18,815 bases of DNA. It comes from Pyricularia pennisetigena (Eukaryota > Ascomycota > Sordariomycetes > Magnaporthales > Pyriculariaceae). Position 1 is the stretch's first letter; the number at the start of each line of letters is the position of its first letter. The notes under the pieces are model-generated. The model did not search any database, had not been told where the DNA came from, and saw only the letters and a program-made list of their open reading frames with translations. Below, piece after piece: positions 5,908-15,229 of this stretch. The translations under genes and the position numbers were made by a program. The DNA is taken from NCBI RefSeq assembly GCF_004337985.1, contig NW_021940943.1, forward strand, positions 1 through 18,815. Direction: 5' to 3'.

Positions 5908-8900
5908 CTATTCCTCGTCAGAGTTCGAGTCGTTTACGATCGGTGTCCCTAGGCGTAAAGTGCGTTCGTGGCGCGCGGGGCGCTGGCGGGCCGCTCTGGG
6001 GCGGGCGCTGAAGTAGTTGGTGGCTATCGAAAACGCCTCAAAGCTTTTCGGTTGCCCGAGGCTTGTCTGGAAGAATTTGCGGCGTTGGGCGCGGTCTGGC
6101 GGCCCGACCGGCCGCTCGTTGTCAGGCCACGGCCAGTTTCTCCACACCGCCCGCGAAAAGCGGCAGTGCACCGGGTGTTCAGGGGAGGTCCGCTTCCAGC
6201 ACCAGGCACACGAGGTGTTTGCATCCTGGTGGTTGAAACGGTCATGGTAGGCTTTGAAATCGCCGTGGCCGGTCCTCATGGCCAAGTAATGGCCCAGTAG
6301 GGGTCTTGGCAAACGCAGTTCCTCGGGCTCCTTTCTCGGTGTGTATTGGAATTTCCATTCCCTATATGCGGGGGACCGTTCACAAAGTTCTTTACGCCAC
6401 CAGTCCTTCTCTATATTCGAAAGAATGGCTCTGAGGACCGTGCCGGCACCGCTATACGTGGTTTGCTAAGCCCTCGGGTCTGGGTCCGGCGGTCCGGCAA
6501 AGCCGGCCTTGGCCAGCTCGTTAGCCCGGTCGTTTCCCGGGATTCCCTGGTGCCCAGGGCACCAACGGACCCGAACCTCGGTACCTTGTTTTCGGAGTAG
6601 ATCGACAAGGTCATGGAACTCCAAAAAGGCCCATTGGGACGAACGCGGCGCGTCGCCTCTAAGACCCCAAATAACCGAGGTGCTGTCCACACAAATCCAG
6701 ATCCGGGCGCCTGGCTGGGCCTTGGCTGCCGCCTGTAGCCCTCTTAGGGCGCCAATCGCCTCGGCGTCGAAAACGTGGCTTTCCGGCGTAATAAATGCGG
6801 AGCCTGCGGCAAATTCCAGGCCCGCCCTAAAAGCGGCCCATCCGTACCCTATTTGGACGCAGTTATTTTCGTGTTTTTCCGAACCATCCGTATATACCAC
6901 GATATCGTCAGGTGATACCATGTCCAGCCATTCGATAAAGCGGCGGGCCGCTTCCTCTTTTGGGACTCCTCCGGTGGGGTCAGTGCGAGAATCCGGGGCA
7001 TTGCGAGGTGCGCGCAACTCTAGTCTCCGGATCCGCGGGAGAAGTTGTGCAGCCGTTTGCAGGGTCGTGGCCGAATGGCCCGAGTTGCGGGCACGAGGTG
7101 TTTCACGCAGGCGGCTGACAAGGGGGTGCCCCTTGTCCGCGAGCCTTAGTCGGGCGCCGTATTTCAGGCGGGTGTAGGCCAGCGCGACGCGGGCCGAGGG
7201 TAGTCCTGCGTCCCTGAGAACAGTGGACGAGGGGGTGGTTTTATACGCCGGGAGGATTGCCCGTGCCGCTAAAACCAGCGGTTTGTTCAATGCTTTGAGA
7301 AGTCCTCTTTGTTTGTGCGCTGGGTTGTACCATGCCTCGGCTGCGTAGGTGGCCGAGGAACCCACGCATGCCACCGCTGCCTTGCGAAGTGCAGCCGCAG
7401 GCGGTCCGTATTTTACTGCCCCAAAGCTCTTGAGGTGGGCAGCGACCGCCATTGCTTTGGCAGCCCTTTCGGCCACGTGGCGGCGCCCGTCTAGCCGTCG
7501 GCTGAACCAAAAACCAAGCCAACGCATGCCCGGGTAGCGCTCGGCCCCGGAGGCGCTTTGTCCGCGTCGACCGCCCGGTAGTTGGACCGGGGTAACCGTT
7601 CTACCATTAATCCGGATTTCCGGGTTGCGACCGTGCCTTTTCTTAGTGATATGGATCACCTCTGTCTTTTCCGCTGCAAAATGGATCTTCTCTTCCGCCG
7701 CAATTTCGTGCATATCCCGGAGTTTATCTTCCAGCCAACGTACGTTCTCCTCCAACGAGGGTGACGATTTCCATGTAAGCACGTCGTCTGCGTATGCCAG
7801 CCGCCACTTCGCACCGTTTTTTGACGAGGTACGCCAAATATAGCATATATAGGATCGGGGAAAGGGGAGACCCTTGCGGGGTGCCGCACTCAAGCCGCCT
7901 AAAGCCCGTGGTCGTACCCTCCAGCCGGACTCGGGCCTGGCGGCCGCTTAAAAAATTAATTACGAACCTAAGGAGCATTTTACTAAACCCGAGGCTCCGC
8001 ATTTTCCGTATTAATCGCCCATGGAGGAGGGCGTCGAAGGCGCCTTGGACGTCGCATGCGACAAGGGTAACTTCCTCCCCGCGAGCTAAAGCCTGCTCGA
8101 TATCGTGGGCGAGGGCACAAACCAGATCCGTCGCCGATCGCTTGGGTAGGGCACCGCCGTGGGTGCAGCTAAGGAGCCCGTTGTCGTGTATGGCCCAAGC
8201 TATCCGGCGTGCAACGAGCCTCTCGAGGCCTTTTCCGATGCAGGAAAGGAGGGCTATAGGCCGCCAAGATCGAACGCTGCTCCGGTCTTTCTTCCCCGTT
8301 TTCGGTAGCATCGCGACTTCGGCCTTCTTCCAAGGCGCTGGGAAATGTCCGAGTTCCAGGCAACGTTGGTAGAGCCTGCGCACCGGCTCGGCCAACGAAG
8401 CCCATCCGGCTTTGAGTAGCCGGACGGTCATTCCGTCGATGCCCGGGGACGTGCTCGTAACCCCAATGCAGGAGCGCTCCGCCTTTTCCGCACTAACCTG
8501 GGTGTCCCAAGGGATTTTAGCCTCGTCCGCCGACCAGGCCTCCAAGGGGTCTCCCTGCAGGTCATCCTCCGCCGAAAATCGGCCAAGCACCTCCCGTTGC
8601 AGTGCTTCCGCTTTTGCTAAAGGCTCGCTCACTTGCTCGCCGTTAATAACCAGCGGCGGGGACCGGAGGCGTGGTCCGGCTCCCAGCCAGCCCACCATGT
8701 TCCACAAATCCTTATCGTCGCGCAGTTGGTCAATCCGGTGCCTCCAGTACTCCCGCTTCGCGGCCCGCACCCCTTTCGTGTAAGCTTTCTCCTCGGCAGA
8801 GGCGTTTGCCCTATTTACAGCGCTCCGCTTAACCCGCTGAAATTCGGCCCAAAGCCGTTGGCAGTTTTCGGTCCACCAGGGAGCCGAGCTGCCCCTTTTT

Positions 8901-9703
8901 CCCGCCGGCGTACCCACGACCCACGTCACTTGCTCCCATAAAGTTGTAAATTCAGCTACCCACGCGTCCAATGCGTAGCCATCGGCCGCGGATCCCGGGT
9001 CCGGCATATCTTGCATGCCAAAAGCAAGTAGCTCCGCGAACTTTGGTAGCCGGTCGTCCCTAACTGAGACGTTGACCGCCTCCGGGCGGGGGACGCCGCG
9101 CGTCCGCAGCGTGGTATAAAGAGATTCGTGGTCGGAGCCTGTGTAAAGACTGCTGTCAACCACAGTTACCGTGCTGGGGAGGTTGGAAAAAACCATATCC
9201 AGTAAACCCCCGTCGCGGTGGGTGGGCACGCCGATATTTCCTGTAAAATGCATGCCCTGGGCTTGCGCCCATGCCGTCAGTTGATCCCCTCCGCGTGCGT
9301 CTGTGCGGCCTGGCTGGTATGCAGCAGCCGCTACGTTAAAATCGCCGCCTATCACCGTGGGTCCATTTGGCACGGTATTGCATACCATTTCCAGCGCGGC
9401 CTCAGTACCCGGAGCCCTATATACGTTAATAAACAATATTCCGTTAATTTCGAGCCAAAGTACGTCCCGCGTATTTTGGCCCTGCGGTAACCGTCGTTGT
9501 GCGGCCCCTAGGGCTGCCCCCTTCTTGACGTAGGTGAGCACCCGGGGCCGGAGCCCAGTCATGGCTTCGTAAGTGCTCGCGTGCCATTCGTCCACTGGCG
9601 CAAAGACATCATAGCCCGGGTGCGTTTGTGTAGTCGTCTTTAGCCCGCACCATGGCTCTTGGACGTTAACCAGGTCCACTTCTCTCTGGTGGCATAACTC
9701 CAA
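5908..9703 (-). pseudogene. LINE ORF2 (endonuclease, RT, RNase H), left copy, two lesions
   Basis: The first part (9703 down to about 7820) carries the AP-type endonuclease, with QEPW, an intact GGDFN (left-copy residues 119-123), LLDMVF and SDH. It then has the RT motifs RPIALL, ACDVQGAFD (549-557) and GTPQGSPLSPIL (607-618). A one-base shift in a six-base A run (T run at 7817-7822) moves the frame. The next part continues with AYADDV, a thumb region and an RNase H domain showing YTDGS, DAEA, VDST and GNDRAN, which supply the four acidic residues. A single in-frame TAG at 6466-6468 follows, and then the frame reopens through to 5908. The C-terminal stretch has LGHYLAMRTGHGDF and a C-X2-C...H...C cluster usual for Tad1-like ORF2. 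Either lesion may be real or, for the homopolymer, a sequencing error. The 5' end is cut at the N. Confidence 0.85.
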
Positions 9704-9704
9704 C
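8509..9704 (-). repeat. 1196-bp segment duplicated at 9711-10906 (first copy)
   Basis: This segment of LINE ORF2 (endonuclease plus linker) recurs at a constant offset of 1202 bases with no indel. Reading the two by eye I find about eleven base differences, roughly 99 percent identity. The copies are therefore not identical duplicates of one read overlap. Confidence 0.9.
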
Positions 9705-9705
9705 N
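9705..9705. other. Single ambiguous base at the junction of two LINE copies
   Basis: The only N in the window lies exactly where the left LINE copy stops and a few bases before the right copy begins. This suggests an assembly join between two repeat copies or a mis-resolved overlap. Confidence 0.9.
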
Positions 9706-10998
9706 GTATAAAGGGATTTTAGCCTCGTCCGGCGACCAGGCCTCCAAGGGGTCTCCCTGCAGGTCATCCTCCGCCGAAAATCGGCCAAGCACCTCCCGTT
9801 GCAGTGCTTCCGCTTTTGCTAAAGGCTCGCTCACTTGCTCGCCGTTAATAACCAGCGGCGGGGACCGGAGGCGTGGTCCGGCTCCCAGCCAGCCCACCAT
9901 GTTCCACAAATCCTTATCGTCGCGCAGTTGGTCAATCCGGTGCCTCCAGTACTCCCGCTTCGCGGCCCGCACCCCTTTCGTGTAAGCTTTCTCCTCGGCA
10001 GAGGCGTTTGCCCTATTTACAGCGCTCCGCTTAACCCGCTGAAATTCGGCCCAAAGCCGTTGGCAGTTTTCGGTCCACCAGGGAGCCGAGCTGCCCCTTT
10101 TTCCCGCCGGCGTACCCACGACCCACGTCACTTGCTCCCATAAAGTTGTAAATTCAGCTACCCACGCGTCCAATGCGTAGCCATCGGCCGCGGATCCCGG
10201 GTCCGGCATATCTTGCAAGCCAAAAGCAAGTAGCTCCGCGAACTTTGGTAGCCGGTCGTCCCTAACCGAAACGTTGACCGCCTCCGGGCGGGGGACGCCG
10301 CGCGTCCGCAGCGTGGTATAAAGAGATTCGTGGTCGGAGCCTGTGTAAAGACTGCTGTCAACTACAGTTATTGTGCTGGGGAGGTTGGAAAAAACCATAT
10401 CCAATAAACCCCCGTCGCGGTGGGTGGGCACGCCGATATTTCCTGTAAAATGCATGCCCTGGGCTTGCGCCCATGCCGTCAGTTGATCCCCTCCGCGTGC
10501 GTCTGTGCGGCCTGGCTGGTATGCAGCAGCCGTTACGTAAAATTCGCCGCCTATCACCGTGGGTCCATTTGGCACGGTATTGCATACCATTTCCAGCGCG
10601 GCCTCAGTACCCGGAGCCCTATATACGTTAATAAACAATATTCCGTTAATTTCGAGCCAAAGTACGTCCCGCGTATTTTGGCCCTGCGGTAACCGTCGTT
10701 GTGCGGCCCCTAGGGCTGCCCCCTTCTTGACGTAGGTGAGCACCCGGGGCCGGAGCCCAGTCATGGCTTCGTAAGTGCTCGCGTGCCATTCGTCCACTGG
10801 CGCAAAGACATCATAGCCCGGGTGCGTTTGTGTAGTCGTCTTTAGCCCGCACCATGGCTCTTGGACGTTAACCAGGTCCACTTCTCTCTGGTGGCATAAC
10901 TCCAACAGGCTCAGATGCACACCCATCCTTTTGCCTACGTTGGCCCAAACTACGTCGAGGCGTTCCCGCTGCATGTTGCCGAGCGAGTATTTCGTCAT
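9706..10998 (-). pseudogene. LINE ORF2 5' part, right copy, endonuclease motif altered
   Basis: ORF2 starts at the ATG at 10998, which overlaps the ORF1 stop as ATGA. The protein begins MTKYSLGNMQRERLDVVWAN and carries an AP-type endonuclease with QEPW (Glu47), LLDMVF (Asp200) and SDH (221-223). The motif that reads GGDFN in the left copy is GGEFY here (150-154), changing the conserved Asp to Glu and Asn to Tyr. The frame then runs through the linker to the N, where the RT part is missing. As present, this copy cannot encode a working ORF2 protein. Confidence 0.8.
9711..10906 (-). repeat. 1196-bp segment, second copy
   Basis: This is the partner of 8509-9704. The differences include three amino-acid changes within the GGDFNVAA endonuclease motif, as well as Met to Leu, Val to Ile and Ala to Pro changes elsewhere. 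See the entries for the two LINE copies. Confidence 0.9.
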
Positions 10999-12707
10999 AT
11001 CAATCGATGGGTTGCTTCCAAGTCTATCACATCAGCGGGGCAAGGTTCGGCAGCCGCTGCGTCCTCCTCCATTTCGGCTGCCCAAACGATTTCGTCGTGC
11101 ACGCGTTCCTGTTCAGCCTGCAGGAAGTTGCGGATGTCCGCCCCTGCCGCCTCGCATGGCCGCGCTCTTTTATTTGAAATGCTCGATCGGGAGCTCGAGG
11201 TTTGCGAATGCTGCGATGAGGTGTTTAGGACCGGGATTGCAGGTGCTGGCTCTCGGCGGGCCGCCTCAGCCCGGTCGTTGATAATCGCGGCACGGTTGGC
11301 ACGTCCGATTCTGCGGATCCCCTTTAGTTTACGCTGTGAAGGTCGTTCAAGCTTCCCATTTACCACCAAAGGTCGGGCAGGGCAGTTCTCATGTCCGGAT
11401 GGGAAATGGCCGTGGCAATTGACGCATTTGGGGGCTGCCTTGCACGGCTCTTCCTCTGTCGCATGTTTTGCTTCACCACATATGCCGCAACGCGCTTGCC
11501 GTACGCAGCGACGTATTTCGCAATATCCCTGGCAACCGTCGTGGTGGTGTGTAATTTTGCGTGATTTTTCAACCTTCCGCGCACGTTTCGACACTCCAAA
11601 AAGCTGAAAGGGCTTTACGGGTTGAACGAAGGACACTATCCACGTGCCCTCAGCCGTATGTGGGTCGTAACCATGTTTGGAAATATGCCAGTTGACTGGC
11701 TGCTGGCCTGCTGCCACGGTAATCTCCTCCTGGATTACCTCATGTACGTCCTTTCTTCCGTCCAGGCAATTGAGCGTTCGGGGCACTCCAGAGACGGTGT
11801 ATGTGTGCCAGGTTGTCGGGACAGTGACTTCCCGCGCGTCCAATGCGTCCATAATGGCCTTGACCGCGCTGGGGTTGAGGAGTTTTTGCCGTGTTTCCTC
11901 AGAGGCCACCGTAACACCCCAGCCCGTGGGGGTACGCTTGGCGTTTGGGATTTCACTGTGTGGCACCGAGACCAATTCGGCCAGTTTGGTCGTTACCGCG
12001 TATGGCTCCCTCGTCACCATCCGCAATTTGTCATTTACGCGGATCAGGATGCGGTTGGACGGTTGTTCTGTCAAACGCTTCAGGGCTTGGGAGCGGTTCC
12101 GGCCCGATTGGAAGGGAGCTGCGGAACTGTCAGGTACATTGCCGGGCGTCGTACGTATCGGGTACGAACGCGTGACCGGGGTTAATATTCGCGTTGGGGC
12201 CGCCGCTGGTGGCGTGGCGGCTCGCTCGGCCCATGTGACCGATTTGTTAGTGGGCGTGCCTTTGCCTTTAGAGGCCGACGACGCCGTGCCCGTCCTTGTA
12301 ATTAAGATGCTGCGCCTTTCGCTGGAACTGGTCGGCGAACGCGACGGGGAGCGCGAACGCTCTTTTTCAGGGAGGGTGCGACTGAGGAACCAGCCGCTGA
12401 TCACATCATCAAGTTCGAGAACAATTCTCCTAAGCGCGGCGTCCTCCGGGGCCTGTAAGCTTTCGAGCTTGGCTGCAAAAACCTCTTCGAGCCAGCTGCC
12501 GACTGTTTCCACGGTTTCCAGCTCCTGCTGCAGTGTTTTGATGGCCAGGGCCGGGAGGCTGGAGTACCTTCCGCGGCCGGCCGGCTCAGGCGCATTAGCG
12601 GTGCGCGTGTCGAGAGATACGTGTTCCGACTCGGCCTGGCCCGGCGGCAATGCCTGCGGCGTGCTCTGCGGGCGCGCGCGGCGGTTTGAGACCTCTGGTG
12701 AGGCCAT
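10995..12707 (-). CDS. LINE ORF1, gag-like nucleic-acid-binding protein
   Basis: The protein has 570 residues with no internal stop. The N-terminal region is rich in Ser, Arg and Pro (for example around 116-160) and likely disordered. A central conserved part follows. A cysteine/histidine cluster at about 392-442 contains C-X2-C-X4-H-X6-C (407-422) and a second C-X2-C...H-X2-C group (428-442), the zinc knuckles usual for Tad1-like ORF1. The C-terminal tail is acidic. In LINEs this protein coats the element RNA to form the transposition particle. The stop TGA overlaps the ATG of ORF2, so ORF2 is probably made by termination and reinitiation on the same RNA. Confidence 0.85.
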   Translation of the reverse strand: MASPEVSNRRARPQSTPQALPPGQAESEHVSLDTRTANAPEPAGRGRYSSLPALAIKTLQQELETVETVGSWLEEVFAAKLESLQAPEDAALRRIVLELDDVISGWFLSRTLPEKERSRSPSRSPTSSSERRSILITRTGTASSASKGKGTPTNKSVTWAERAATPPAAAPTRILTPVTRSYPIRTTPGNVPDSSAAPFQSGRNRSQALKRLTEQPSNRILIRVNDKLRMVTREPYAVTTKLAELVSVPHSEIPNAKRTPTGWGVTVASEETRQKLLNPSAVKAIMDALDAREVTVPTTWHTYTVSGVPRTLNCLDGRKDVHEVIQEEITVAAGQQPVNWHISKHGYDPHTAEGTWIVSFVQPVKPFQLFGVSKRARKVEKSRKITHHHDGCQGYCEIRRCVRQARCGICGEAKHATEEEPCKAAPKCVNCHGHFPSGHENCPARPLVVNGKLERPSQRKLKGIRRIGRANRAAIINDRAEAARREPAPAIPVLNTSSQHSQTSSSRSSISNKRARPCEAAGADIRNFLQAEQERVHDEIVWAAEMEEDAAAAEPCPADVIDLEATHRLI

Positions 12708-12780
12708 GACGACCGGCGCCCGGAGGGCGAAAATTCTTCAGCTGTTAAGCTTATTGGTGTGTTTGGGTGTGAATCGCTAA

Positions 12781-14093
12781 CAAAGGTGGGTCTGACCCAT
12801 GAATGGTGGAGGATGCTTGTTTTCTTCCACCAGAACGTAAAGAGGTCGTTCAATCGTAATCGAGGCATCAGCGAAGCCAAGATATCCGCCCCGTTCGCTC
12901 AGACAAACTCACTTAACTGGTGATGAAGCCAGGCGAAAACGGCGGGCCCGTAAAGAATGTCAGAGGACAAATACTTCCACCTTATCATATCAATTGTAGT
13001 GTAGTCTTAACCCATGTAGCCTAAAATTAAACTTGTAAAAATTTAGAGCTCCATAAAATCCAAGCTTAGGGATCGAAGAGGGATCTATAGCCAACCCGCA
13101 GCAAGGAGCATCGTTGCTTAGCAAGCATAATAGCTAGGGTCAGTCCGCATGGTAGATCTGTCCGCAAGCTTGAGAAATTGATCAAGTAGCCGTATAAGTC
13201 TTTCAAACCAATGTGGAAGCGAAAAAGCGGGACGTCACCACGAATATTAAAGATGCGACTGGCCCGACCTACCGACAGCAACAGATGCCCTCTTTTCGAC
13301 TTCAATGAGATATATCCTTAAGGAAATCAATGTAGGCCCCTCAGTATAGCATGATACCAGGTCGGCAAGGGCGCTGATCCAAGTAGACCAGTTGGAGAGT
13401 ATTGTTTAAACCACAAGTAGTATGCCTTCGGGGACTGCGCTGGAAAGGACCAAATGTGAGAAAGAGAAAGCGGCAGGGAAATTTCAAATGAAACACTAGG
13501 AGTAGTTATTGCATACGTGGATACTACATCGGTTTGTTGACACAGGGCTATTGTCTCAGGTTGGTTGGGTCACACAGCGTCGAAAAGCCAGTGGCCAAAG
13601 TATGAAATCCAAACGGCAAAATCAAATACAGCTTTGAAGATCATACTTTACAATTTACCACTCTCGGTATCTTGAGAAGGCCATCTCTTTAGTCCCTATT
13701 CTCTGTTTGAAACTACGTTGCATTTGCGTATATATTACTTATCGATAGTCCACAGGGGGTAGGTCCCTATGTTATTGGAGGCTATGGGCACTCCCATTCC
13801 TATCATAATCTATTACTATGCCGCTGGGCCAGAGTTCCTTAGAGCTTGGCTTGCATCAACAAATTTTGATTAAAGAAGCAATTTTTGAAGCTTCATCGCC
13901 TGCTGCACTTTTCGGTTATCCAGATCAGATTTGGGCTAGGCAGGTTTTTAAACAGTCTCAAATAAAGGGTGCACATATTCAGCGCCTGTAAAGGATTTAT
14001 CTGTAGTAATATGATTTTCTTTTCTTTAACTCGCCCCAACCGTTTCACCTACGTAGGCATCTGAAATTTCGAAGATTTCAACTGTAACACACA
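12781..14093. other. Stretch without recognised gene
   Basis: About 1.3 kb of mixed-composition sequence follows the LINE 5' end. I see no credible coding region, tRNA, rRNA or simple repeat. Short open frames on both strands lack domains, signal peptides and splice-consistent extensions. It may hold decayed transposon sequence. Confidence 0.5.
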
Positions 14094-14393
14094 ATGCCTC
14101 CCAAGATTCAAGTTCCATCTCCTGATTTAACTGACCTCTATGTTGCTGGTCTGGGGGGCAGCACCTCCGTTTCAGCACAGCAACCCGACGAAGAGGTAGC
14201 GTCCCTAAGACGAGAACTGGCATACTATAGAAATTTGCACAAAATATCATCGTCGGTTTTTTCGTCGCTACGAATTCACACTAATGCACTCTTGGCCCTT
14301 CTGGATGATTGGGATAAAATAATACAGGAGACTGAAAGCAACTGCAGCTCCTGGACGATGATTCTGCCTCGTGGCACGTCAGATACTCACTAG
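14094..14393 (+). CDS. Small hypothetical protein with a possible coiled coil
   Basis: The intron-free frame encodes 99 residues, with the stop codon at 14391-14393. The start context is good (CACACAATG). An AATAAA lies about 90 bases after the stop (14484-14489), which supports a transcribed unit. The protein has a low-complexity N-terminus, then a charged amphipathic stretch with EEVASLRRELAYY and LLDDWDKIIQETE that could form helices or a coiled coil. No signal peptide or known domain is seen. It could also be the first exon of a longer gene. Confidence 0.45.
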   Translation: MPPKIQVPSPDLTDLYVAGLGGSTSVSAQQPDEEVASLRRELAYYRNLHKISSSVFSSLRIHTNALLALLDDWDKIIQETESNCSSWTMILPRGTSDTH

Positions 14394-15187
14394 GAAGTTT
14401 TAGCTTGTTTGTACTGATTAATGCTCGATATTATCGTAATGCTATACTACTGGACATGGAAGTCTACTTGGTCTCTATGTGTTAATAAAGCTATGTACCC
14501 ATTTCCAGGGCCTGGAAACTAGTTTAGGCCTGCCGACTAACCGAATACATGCCGCTCGAGGATCCTTGCTGTGGTTGTGATAATAGTTGTTTTGTAGGTC
14601 GATCTTTGGGATGATCATTTAGTTGACGACAGAAGAGATGGGTAGCTAGGGAGGGGAAAGGTTTATGGTCTGGCCAAGGGTTGATCGGACCTCAACCCTG
14701 AACACTGTGTGGTCGCCTACAAGGAGCTGCAACAGAAGTACACTTGATGACATGACATGACAAGAGCTGAGGTTTGTAACTGTTGACTTTCAAGATATTG
14801 CACACGAGCCTCCTTCGTCTCATGTGCGCTTCTTCTGTGAACGAAAATTCGATGTCACTGGGGATGCGTAAGATCGAAGGGAAGTGAGTGGGCTGGTTGG
14901 ATTGCATAATTTCTCATCTTGCCATCTGTCCAGACTTTGACAAGTAACTAAATGCCAGTATACATTATGACAGAATGGAGACGACAAAGTCCAGAAACAG
15001 CCAAATCTTTAGTTCATGTTGCTGCTTTCATGAGTCAATTACGGATTCAATGGACAGCTACGTATTGGATGCCATACATCAGTGGTCTTCATAAGCCGAA
15101 AGCTGCCGAGTCATAGAATCTATCTGTCTCACCACCTTAAATTCGCACCCTTGACGTCTTGACGGTACTGCCTTAGCGGCGGCAACT
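14394..15187. other. Intergenic stretch between the hypothetical gene and the receptor gene
   Basis: Apart from the AATAAA at 14484 and presumably the promoter of the receptor gene, no feature is recognised in these 800 bases. Confidence 0.5.
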
Positions 15188-15199
15188 ATGAGGAACTAG
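15188..15199 (+). promoter_or_regulatory. Minimal upstream ORF before the receptor gene
   Basis: The sequence ATG AGG AAC TAG forms a three-codon reading frame ending 30 bases before the ATG at 15230. If it is within the transcript it could reduce translation of the main frame. No transcript start is known, so this is tentative. Confidence 0.3.
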
Positions 15200-15229
15200 G
15201 CGAATCAAACAAGATCAGTCACCAAAGTC

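Larger units (their letters stand above)
5628..9704 (-). mobile_element. LINE retrotransposon, left copy (5'-truncated at the N), Tad1-like
   Basis: This is a minus-strand non-LTR retrotransposon with most of ORF2, a complete 3' UTR and a terminal (TAC)9 tail on the coding strand. The order endonuclease, reverse transcriptase, RNase H, C-terminal cysteine/histidine domain is that of fungal Tad1-clade LINEs. The clade call is an inference from architecture and fungal context. The 5' part stops at the single N, so ORF1 of this copy is not present. Confidence 0.85.
9711..12780 (-). mobile_element. LINE retrotransposon, right copy (3'-truncated at the N), Tad1-like
   Basis: This is the minus-strand LINE 5' half: a short 5' UTR, complete ORF1 and the endonuclease part of ORF2, then cut at the N. 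The 5' boundary is uncertain. GC content drops at about 12770, so I place the edge there. No target-site duplication could be matched because the 3' end of this copy is missing. Confidence 0.8.

Noticed and set aside
11677..12780. Long plus-strand open frame opposite LINE ORF1
   Set aside because: It is antisense to an intact, recognisable zinc-knuckle ORF1 in GC-rich sequence, where long antisense frames are expected. No domain is seen.
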